From Xanthobacteraceae bacterium (lineage in GTDB: Bacteria; Pseudomonadota; Alphaproteobacteria; Rhizobiales; Xanthobacteraceae), in NCBI GenBank assembly GCA_022844205.1, contig JALHMF010000002.1:372001-436000 (forward strand): 64,000 bases of DNA, in the 5' to 3' direction. Shown in pieces: positions 58,116 to 64,000 of this stretch. Position 1 is the stretch's first letter, and each line of letters opens with the position of its first letter. Below the pieces are notes generated by a model. That model did not search any database. It was not told the DNA's origin and was given only the letters and a program-made list of their open reading frames with translations. The translations under genes and the position numbers were made by a program.

Positions 58116-58236
58116 GGGCCACCAAGGCACGTCGTTAAGGCCAATTTCCTAGCTTCTAACCCATTCTTCAGGATTGTCGGATAGCCTGAACGGACCTTTT
58201 TCAGGCTTCTTTGGTTCAATTTTTTCAGGATTGCCA

Positions 58237-59331
58237 GTGGCCGGCCGCGACTCCCTGATCGCCGAACTTGAACACGCGATCCAGTGCGGCTCCACCGACC
58301 AATGCGCGCAGACCATCCGCCGCGTGACGGAACTCTTTACCGACCGCTCGCCGCAACTGAACGAACAACACATCGAACTGTTTGACGAGGTAATCCTGCG
58401 TCTCGCGGATGAGATCGAGGTCAAGGCGCGCGCGGAGCTGGCCAGGCGTCTGGCCTTGGTCGAGAATGCTCCGGCAAAAACAATCGGCCGTCTCGCGCTG
58501 GATGACGAAATCTCGGTCGCGGGACCCGTGCTTGTCCGCTCCGGCCGTCTCAGCGAAGAGCAACTTCTCGAGATCGTGCGGACGAAAAGCCAAGCACATC
58601 TCCTTGCCGTCTCAAACCGTGCGCAGGTTACGGAGGTAGTGACGGATATTCTTGTCGATCGCGGCGACAGCTCGGTGCTTTTCAACGTCGCGTCGAATGC
58701 CGGTGCGAACTTTTCCGAAAGCGGCTTTGCGGCACTCGTCGAGAAGGCGGGCACGGACGATGCGCTTGCCAACCGCGTGGGCGAACGGCCGGATATCCCG
58801 CGCCCGCTGTTCCGCATGCTCGTGCTGCAGGCGAGCGACATGGTGCAACGCCGCCTCATTTCGATTGCGGCACCCGACATGCGCGGCGAGATCCAGAAAA
58901 TCCTCACCAAGGTTTCTCACGAGATCAATCCCGACGCTCCAGCCCCGCATAATTTCGTCGCGGCACAGCGCATGATGCGGATGCTGTCCGACGCGGGCCA
59001 GCTCAACGAAGATCATCTGCATGGCCTTGCGAAGTCGCGGCGCTATGAGGAAACCGTCGCGGCACTCTCCCTGCTGAGCAGCGTTCCGCTCGACACGGTG
59101 GACTGGCTGATGAACGGCGACCGGATCGAGCCGTTTCTGATCCTGTTCAAGGCGCTTGGCTTCGAATGGATGACCGTCCGCGTTGTGCTGATGATCCGGC
59201 CAAGCGGACGAAAACTATCCGCGAAGGAAGTCGAGGAAGTATGCAGCGACTTCAACCGGCTGTCCTATTCCACCGCGCGGCGCGTGATCCGGCATTGGCA
59301 GGGCCGCGAAGGAATGAAGACGGCGAGCTAG
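58237..59331 (+). CDS. DUF2336-family protein
   Basis: An all-helical protein of about 364 residues; no function is established for the family, which is common in Hyphomicrobiales. The start is uncertain: GTG 58237 has AGGA 6 bases upstream and begins just before the conserved part (DSLIAELEHAIQCGSTDQCAQTIRRVTELF); TTG codons at 58174 and 58231 are in frame but have no spaced ribosome-binding site. Repeated helical segments with EIVRTKSQAHLLAVSNRAQVTEVVTDILVDRG-like pattern recall HEAT-type repeats. It sits between rimP and trmB, divergent from rimP, and its stop shares bases with the trmB stop (CTAG). Confidence 0.8.
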   Translation: MAGRDSLIAELEHAIQCGSTDQCAQTIRRVTELFTDRSPQLNEQHIELFDEVILRLADEIEVKARAELARRLALVENAPAKTIGRLALDDEISVAGPVLVRSGRLSEEQLLEIVRTKSQAHLLAVSNRAQVTEVVTDILVDRGDSSVLFNVASNAGANFSESGFAALVEKAGTDDALANRVGERPDIPRPLFRMLVLQASDMVQRRLISIAAPDMRGEIQKILTKVSHEINPDAPAPHNFVAAQRMMRMLSDAGQLNEDHLHGLAKSRRYEETVAALSLLSSVPLDTVDWLMNGDRIEPFLILFKALGFEWMTVRVVLMIRPSGRKLSAKEVEEVCSDFNRLSYSTARRVIRHWQGREGMKTAS

Positions 59332-60029
59332 AGCCGCCGGAATGTGAGATAGACCGGAATACGCCCCTCGCGCTTTGCTTTTGTTTCATAGCGTGTGCCT
59401 GGAAAAGCCCGCCACGGAAGCCGCCAGTCGTCGGCCTTCGCGGCGCTCCATTCAAAATCCTTTGAACGGGCAAAATGGACAAGCGTCCATTCGACATAGC
59501 TTTCGATGTCGGAGGCGAAACGGAAACTTCCTCCGGGTTTCAGGATTCGGGCGAACTGGCGCACGCGCTCATCTGAAACAAATCGGCGCTTCCAGTGCCG
59601 CCGCTTCGGCCATGGATCGGGATAGAGGAGATCCACGCGCATGAGCGATTGGTCCGGCAGCCAGTCCAGGAGTTCGATTGCATCGCCGAAGTACAACCGA
59701 ATATTCGCAAGCCCGGCTGAAGAGATGGCGGAGAGGGCGCTCGCCATTCCGTTCACGAACGCTTCTGCCCCGATCAGCCCGGTTTCCGGCCGCGATCTTG
59801 CTTCGTGCACGAGATGCTCCCCGCCGCCAAAGCCGATCTCAAGCGCCACGTTCGTCGCGACTTGAGGAAACAGCTTTTCAAGCCGGTCAGGCGGGGGAGT
59901 TGCGAGATCGAGTGCCAGCGAGGGAAGCGTGTGCTCGATCAGTTCCGCGCGTTGCGGGCGAAGTTTGTGCCCCTTGCGCCGCCCGAAGAAGGCCCGGCGT
60001 TTCGTGGGAGACATGCTTTCCGATTGCAT
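59328..60029 (-). CDS. trmB: tRNA (guanine-N7-)-methyltransferase TrmB
   Basis: Methylates G46 in the variable loop of tRNAs. 233 residues (ATG 60029, or ATG 60014 with a five-residue shorter start). SAM-binding LEIGFGGGEHLVHEARSRP near residue 63, GAEAFVNG, then the TrmB signature YPDPWPKRRHWKRRFVSDE and the C-terminal TRYETKAKREGRIPVYLTFRRL. The gene ends with a TAG that overlaps the TAG of the convergent DUF2336 gene in a CTAG palindrome. Confidence 0.96.
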   Translation of the reverse strand: MQSESMSPTKRRAFFGRRKGHKLRPQRAELIEHTLPSLALDLATPPPDRLEKLFPQVATNVALEIGFGGGEHLVHEARSRPETGLIGAEAFVNGMASALSAISSAGLANIRLYFGDAIELLDWLPDQSLMRVDLLYPDPWPKRRHWKRRFVSDERVRQFARILKPGGSFRFASDIESYVEWTLVHFARSKDFEWSAAKADDWRLPWRAFPGTRYETKAKREGRIPVYLTFRRL

Positions 60030-60083
60030 TCGTGCCTCGCGTCGGTTCGCGCGAGGATAGCAAAATCCAGGTGGCGAAGGTGG

Positions 60084-60506
60084 TTACTTCTTGGACTCTT
60101 TGGTCTCTTCGCTGACCATCGCTTCGACAAGGTCCACGATCCGGCGGCGGACCTTGGGATCGCGCACTTTCATGAAAGCCTTGGTGAGCGCGAGGCCGTC
60201 AGAGGTAGCCAGAAAATCAGAAACATAGGCGGGGTTCGCGCTGTCGGAAAAACCACTGGCGGAGCCATCCGGAACCGGCGCGCCCTCGAAGAAAAAAGAA
60301 ACCGGAACGCCTACTACGATCGCGATCTGCTGCAGGCGGCTCGCACCGACGCGGTTGGTTCCCTTCTCATATTTTTGAATTTGCTGAAATGTAATCCCGA
60401 GCTTTTCGCCAAGTTTCTCCTGGCTCATGCTGATCATCATGCGGCGCATGCGAATGCGGCTGCCGACATGGCGATCGATCGGATTTGGCGATTTCTTCGT
60501 CATCAT
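60084..60506 (-). CDS. Xre-family transcriptional regulator, PraR/SinR-like
   Basis: 140 residues. HTH: DRHVGSRIRMRRMMISMSQEKLGEKLGITFQQIQKYEKGTNRVGASRLQQIA, followed by VPVSFFFEGAP. This matches the rhizobial PraR group as I remember it, repressors affecting biofilm, symbiosis and quorum genes, usually next to lnt. The C-terminal half has a conserved helix (ALTKAFMKVRDPKVRRRIVDLVEAM). In other rhizobia metK follows it; here trmB does. Which genes it controls cannot be told from this window. Confidence 0.88.
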   Translation of the reverse strand: MMTKKSPNPIDRHVGSRIRMRRMMISMSQEKLGEKLGITFQQIQKYEKGTNRVGASRLQQIAIVVGVPVSFFFEGAPVPDGSASGFSDSANPAYVSDFLATSDGLALTKAFMKVRDPKVRRRIVDLVEAMVSEETKESKK

Positions 60507-60614
60507 GCTTTCGCTAATATATCACAAAATTACTTACTCGAATCGCATTGGTTCAGAAAGCAATTGTGTTTGGCATTGCTGCGACGAGTGCGCACAGCAT
60601 GTTCGGAATATGAA

Positions 60615-62219
60615 CTAAGCCTTTGGCCGCTTAAGTTTTTGCAGCCGCGAGCGCCCCAAAAACAGAGTAAATATTGTTATCGTGAGCATTACCGGGAGGT
60701 CACCGGTGCGCGCGTAAATCGTCGGCGCAATCGATTGTGGCAGGGGGGCATCAAGCACGCCTGCGCTGCCCAACGGCATTGACGCGACGATTCGTCCAAA
60801 CGAGTCGACAACCGCGGAAATTCCATTGTTCGCGGATCGAACCAGCGGCAATCCCTGTTCGATCGTTCGCAGCCTTGCCTGTGCGAAATGCTGATGCGGT
60901 CCCGGCGTAATTCCAAACCAGGCATCGTTTGTCAGATTCAAAAGCCATGAGGGCCGGCGGCCTTCCGGCAATACCTGTCCCGGAAAAATAATCTCGTAAC
61001 AGATCAGCGGTGCTGCCAGCGGAAGCCGTGGAATGGAAAGTGCGCGGCGAGCGCTGCCCGGCGTGAAACCGCCGCGAACGCGGGTGAGCTGCTGGAAGCC
61101 GAGACTTTCGAGAAAATTCTGAAACGGCAAATATTCGCCGAACGGAACGAGATGAACCTTGTCGTAGGTCGCAAGGATCGCGCCGTCGTCGCCGATAACA
61201 CGAATGCTGTTGAAAACTCGCTGCGATCCCTGCCGCTGTTCGCCGCGCGCGGCACCTGTGATGAGCACGACACCGGGCGGCAGGAGATCGGCGATTTGGG
61301 CAAGTGCATCCGATTCCCGCTCCAGCAAAAACGGAAACGCCGATTCCGGCCAGATCAAATGCGTGACATCGCGCACTCCTTGGCTCTCGGGCCGCGTCGC
61401 GCGGTCACTCAGCGAAGTATAAAGGTCCATCACCTTTTTCTTCACGGCGTAATTGAATTTATCGTCTTGCGGCAGGTTCGGCTGCATCAGCCGCAGCCGC
61501 ACACCCTCAACCTGGCGCGTCTCGGCATTCGACAGCCGGTAGGAACCGGCGGCCGCAAGAAGCGCTAGTGAAAGTGCAGCGAGCGCGGGCCACAAAAGCG
61601 GATGCCGCGACTTTTCGCGCGGATCGGCAAGCAGCGCAGGCGTTGCAAGCGTGAGCAACGCGATGAAGCTCAGGCCCCAGAGCCCGACATAGGCGGCGCT
61701 TTGCGCGATCGGCAGCACGGAGGCGAGCGCGTATCCGTACGCATTCCATGGAAAGCCCGTGAGGATGTGCCCGCGCAGCCATTCAGCGATGAGCAGGCCG
61801 GCCGCGAATGCGAGGATGCGCAACGCGCCCTGCGTCCAGAGCAGGCGCGCGAACAGCGTCCCGATGCCGGTGAAGATCGCAAGACCCGCTGGAAGGCCCG
61901 CGACCGCGAAAGGCAACAACCAGGCGAACTGGTCGGCCTCCACCAGCAGCGCGTTGCCAATCCAGAAAAGTCCCGCAATGAAATAACCGAAGCCAAACCA
62001 CCAGCCTGCGGCGAATGCGGCGCGCAGTCCGCTTCGACCGCCACCGCTACCGTCGATCAGCCAGACCAGGACGGGAAAGGTGAGTGCGAGCATGATCCAG
62101 AGATCGAACGGCGCCATCGCCAGCGCGGAGGCAGCACCCGCCCCGAACGCAATCAGCCGCCGCCGCCAGCCCGACGCCAGTACGACTGCACGAGCGAGTG
62201 CTGCTAGCTTCGCGTTCAT
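60615..62219 (-). CDS. lnt: Apolipoprotein N-acyltransferase
   Basis: Inner-membrane enzyme that N-acylates the Cys of mature lipoproteins. 534 residues with several N-terminal membrane segments and a periplasmic nitrilase domain. The triad can be read: Glu in LIWPESAFPFLLERE, Lys in YDKVHLVPFGEYLPF and Cys in AAPLICYEIIFPGQV. The last segment (LPVMLTITIFTLFLG) is a C-terminal membrane helix. Neighbour of corC and the Xre regulator, the standard phoH-ybeY-corC-lnt order. Confidence 0.96.
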   Translation of the reverse strand: MNAKLAALARAVVLASGWRRRLIAFGAGAASALAMAPFDLWIMLALTFPVLVWLIDGSGGGRSGLRAAFAAGWWFGFGYFIAGLFWIGNALLVEADQFAWLLPFAVAGLPAGLAIFTGIGTLFARLLWTQGALRILAFAAGLLIAEWLRGHILTGFPWNAYGYALASVLPIAQSAAYVGLWGLSFIALLTLATPALLADPREKSRHPLLWPALAALSLALLAAAGSYRLSNAETRQVEGVRLRLMQPNLPQDDKFNYAVKKKVMDLYTSLSDRATRPESQGVRDVTHLIWPESAFPFLLERESDALAQIADLLPPGVVLITGAARGEQRQGSQRVFNSIRVIGDDGAILATYDKVHLVPFGEYLPFQNFLESLGFQQLTRVRGGFTPGSARRALSIPRLPLAAPLICYEIIFPGQVLPEGRRPSWLLNLTNDAWFGITPGPHQHFAQARLRTIEQGLPLVRSANNGISAVVDSFGRIVASMPLGSAGVLDAPLPQSIAPTIYARTGDLPVMLTITIFTLFLGRSRLQKLKRPKA

Positions 62220-62234
62220 GCCGCTCTTTTTTAT

Positions 62235-63314
62235 TTAGTGGGACGAATCGTCGGCCGCTTTGACCGCGCGCACCATAGAATCGCGCTGGCCGGGAGCCAA
62301 GGCTGGCGCGGGCGTGCTTTCCTTCTTGCCCTGCTGCATACCGGGCCGTTCGGGTGCCCGGCGATAAATCCGCAGCCGCTTGGCCTTTCGCGGATCGGCG
62401 TCGAGCACTTCTATCTCGAATTCGCCCGGGCCGGGAATGATCTCGCCGCGTACTGGGAGCCGTCCGGCGAGCAACACCAGCAGGCCGCCGAGCGTGTCCA
62501 CTTCCTCCGCGGCCTCGATAGCGGCGAACTCCGCGCCGATCTTCTCGCTCGCCTCGTCGAGACTTGCGCGCGCATCCGCGACGAAACTCCCGTCCGCTTG
62601 CGGGACGATTTGCGCGGGCTCCGTGTCGTCGTGTTCGTCCTCAATATCGCCGACGATCTGCTCGACGATGTCTTCCATGGAAACGAGGCCGTCGGTGCCG
62701 CCGTATTCGTCGATGACGAGCGCCAGATGCACACGTGTGGCCTGCATTTTTACCAGCAGATCAATCGCCGGCATCGATGGTGGCGCAAACAGGATGCGCC
62801 GCACGAGTTGTGTCGTCGAGAGCGGAACCGCAAGATCGACATTGCGCGGGTCAAGACCGGCAGGCAGCGAAGTCCCGGCGCGCTCTGCATTTTCATGATC
62901 GACAAGGGCGCGCGTGGTTAAATACGCGACGACGTCGCGAATATGAACGAGGCCCGTAGGGTCATCCAGCGTATCGTCATACACGACAAGCCGTGAATGG
63001 GCGGCGCTTGCGAATACGCTCAACAGCTCGCCGATCTTGATACCTTGATGCACCGCCACGATGTCGGCGCGCGGCACCATGATGTCACCGATGCGCTGTT
63101 CTTCGAGCGCCAGGATATTCTGCAACATCGTGCGCTCGACCGGCGTGAATTCAGTCTCGCTGACTTTCTTTTCGGCGAGCACTTCCTCAAGGTCGGTGCG
63201 GATGGAAGCGGTCCGCAGGCCAAGCAGCGATTTCAGTCGGTCGAACCAGCGGATAAGTCCGCGCGGCGCGTCGTTCTGTCCGGGCTTCGAGATTTCGGCT
63301 TCGCTTTTGCTCAT
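62235..63314 (-). CDS. corC: HlyC/CorC-family CBS-domain protein
   Basis: 359 residues, soluble form without membrane segments. FTPVERTMLQNILALEEQRIGDIMVPRADIVAV leads into the first CBS domain, with SRLVVYDDTLDDPTGLVHIRDV, and the second CBS contains VKMQATRVHLALVIDEYGGTDGLVSMEDIVEQIVGDIEDEHD, the CorC/HlyC signature. A transporter-associated CorC_HlyC domain follows (VADARASLDEASEKIG). E. coli YbeX (CorC) is linked to magnesium efflux and ribosome maturation. Its ATG overlaps the ybeY stop (ATGA). Confidence 0.93.
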   Translation of the reverse strand: MSKSEAEISKPGQNDAPRGLIRWFDRLKSLLGLRTASIRTDLEEVLAEKKVSETEFTPVERTMLQNILALEEQRIGDIMVPRADIVAVHQGIKIGELLSVFASAAHSRLVVYDDTLDDPTGLVHIRDVVAYLTTRALVDHENAERAGTSLPAGLDPRNVDLAVPLSTTQLVRRILFAPPSMPAIDLLVKMQATRVHLALVIDEYGGTDGLVSMEDIVEQIVGDIEDEHDDTEPAQIVPQADGSFVADARASLDEASEKIGAEFAAIEAAEEVDTLGGLLVLLAGRLPVRGEIIPGPGEFEIEVLDADPRKAKRLRIYRRAPERPGMQQGKKESTPAPALAPGQRDSMVRAVKAADDSSH

Positions 63315-63799
63315 TTTGATTCCGCCAGCCTCTGATCGCCCGCGGCATAAGGGTCGGGAATTCCGAGCCTTGCCAGGATTTTTTGCTCACGGGCTTCCAT
63401 CGCCTGGGCTTCCGCGGCGTCCTGATGGTCGAGCCCGAAGAGATGCAATGCTGCATGAACGGTGAGGTGTGTAACGTGATGCAGCGGCTTTTTCATTTCA
63501 TCAGCGGCCTCGCGGATTATTGTTTCATAAGCGAGCGCGATGTCGCCGAGAAATCCGTCGGCCTGCAGTGGGGTTTGCGCCGCCGGAAACGAGAGCACGT
63601 TGGTCGGCTTGTCGGCGCTGCGCCAGTTTTTGTTGAGTGCGCGCATTTGCTCGTCACCAGTCAGCAGCACGCTGAACCCGGCATTGGAAAATCCGAATTC
63701 ATCGCTGGCAGTTTGCAGCGAATTTAGGATCGCATCGTTAAGTCCGGAAATCGTCTCCCAGCCAGCGGCGTCTGCCGCTACTTCCACTTTGACCGGCAT
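63311..63799 (-). CDS. ybeY: Endoribonuclease YbeY
   Basis: Single-strand-specific endoribonuclease for 16S rRNA 3'-end maturation and ribosome quality control. 162 residues. The metal motif is HLTVHAALHLFGLDH (His-x3-His-x5-His). FSNAGFSVLLTGDEQMRALNKNWRSADKPTNVLSFPA is the conserved N-terminal part. ATG 63799 overlaps the phoH stop, and its stop overlaps the corC start, so the three are co-translated. Confidence 0.97.
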   Translation of the reverse strand: MPVKVEVAADAAGWETISGLNDAILNSLQTASDEFGFSNAGFSVLLTGDEQMRALNKNWRSADKPTNVLSFPAAQTPLQADGFLGDIALAYETIIREAADEMKKPLHHVTHLTVHAALHLFGLDHQDAAEAQAMEAREQKILARLGIPDPYAAGDQRLAESK

Positions 63800-64000
63800 C
63801 AGCGCGGCTCGCGCTTTTTCGTAGCATCCGCGCTGTCATAGGCGGAAACGATGCGCGAAACGAGTTCGTGGCGCACCACGTCCGCCGCCGAGAATGCGCA
63901 GTGCGCGACATCTTCGAGTCCGGAGAGCAGGTTCACCGCTTCCACGAGGCCCGACGCCTGCCCGTTGGGAAGATCGATCTGGCTCGGATCGCCGGTAACG
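63799..64000 (-). CDS. phoH: PhoH-like ATPase (YbeZ), C-terminal end only
   Basis: The right edge cuts this gene: only the last 66 residues are present, with the stop at 63801-63799 (TGATG with the ybeY start). The visible part begins VTGDPSQIDLPNGQASGLVEA, a motif of the PhoH P-loop ATPases, and ends in a charged tail (DSADATKKREPR). It is too short to be in a list of long open frames. PhoH/YbeZ binds YbeY in E. coli. Confidence 0.93.
   Translation of the reverse strand, partial: VTGDPSQIDLPNGQASGLVEAVNLLSGLEDVAHCAFSAADVVRHELVSRIVSAYDSADATKKREPR

Noticed and set aside
57985-58125. 47-residue N-terminal extension of rimP
   Set aside because: It would read through the leader terminator hairpin and the likely promoter; RimP homology begins after ATG 57984.

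Overview
This 64 kb window is a gene-dense, high-GC piece of an alphaproteobacterial chromosome. The order of Hyphomicrobiales (Rhizobiales) fits best, near the Bradyrhizobium/Xanthobacteraceae side. Reasons: the gene order (rpsA-ihfB-lapA-trpFBA-accD-folC-trxA-addAB; rpsT-dnaA; irr-fabA-fabB-fabI; phoH-ybeY-corC-lnt; rimP-nusA-ylxR-infB-rbfA-truB-rpsO-pnp), an Irr repressor with a heme-binding Cys-Pro motif, an AccD without its zinc-finger cysteines, and a DivL pseudokinase with Tyr in place of the phospho-accepting His. No phage, insertion sequence, CRISPR array, rRNA or tRNA was seen. Nearly everything is housekeeping.

Layout. 1-11045 (+): aroA (5' cut by the window), cmk, rpsA, sppA, ihfB, a LapA-domain membrane protein, an ornithine cyclodeaminase-family enzyme, trpF-trpB-trpA, accD and folC. 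11099-28654 (-): trxA, addA, addB, murU, a TsaE-AmgK fusion, divL, then cysK, an Rrf2 regulator, dut, coaBC, ubiB and ubiE. 28738-38371 (+): mutM, an enoyl-CoA hydratase and rpsT, then a 990-bp gene-free stretch before dnaA, followed by dnaN, recF and gyrB. 38384-45233: a secreted MBL-fold protein, a MoeB/ThiF-type enzyme, a 2-hydroxyacid dehydrogenase, an SH3-domain secreted protein, irr, and fabA-fabB-fabI. 45234-48232: a decayed nucleotide-cyclase fragment, then divergent katA/oxyR. 48281-57984 (-): the translation/RNA-decay cluster rimP to pnp. 58237-64000: a DUF2336 protein, trmB, a PraR-like Xre regulator, lnt, corC, ybeY and the end of phoH.

Functional themes. The replication and repair core (dnaA, dnaN, recF, gyrB, addAB, mutM, dut) sits with cell-cycle control (divL). 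The coaBC-dut-Rrf2-cysK cluster joins cysteine synthesis to CoA synthesis, which consumes cysteine. The TsaE-AmgK fusion followed by murU joins tRNA t6A formation to recycling of cell-wall MurNAc. irr-fabABI joins iron sensing to the neighbouring unsaturated fatty-acid genes.

Most promising non-coding signals: (1) a pnp leader with three copies of one 9-bp arm (two direct, one inverted), so that two hairpins exclude each other just upstream of the start codon; (2) an intrinsic terminator between the likely promoter and the start of rimP-nusA-infB; (3) a perfect 10-bp inverted repeat with a 4-nt loop upstream of dnaA; (4) a perfect 7-7-7 palindrome just upstream of irr. All functional claims come from reading sequence and from family knowledge; no database search was possible.
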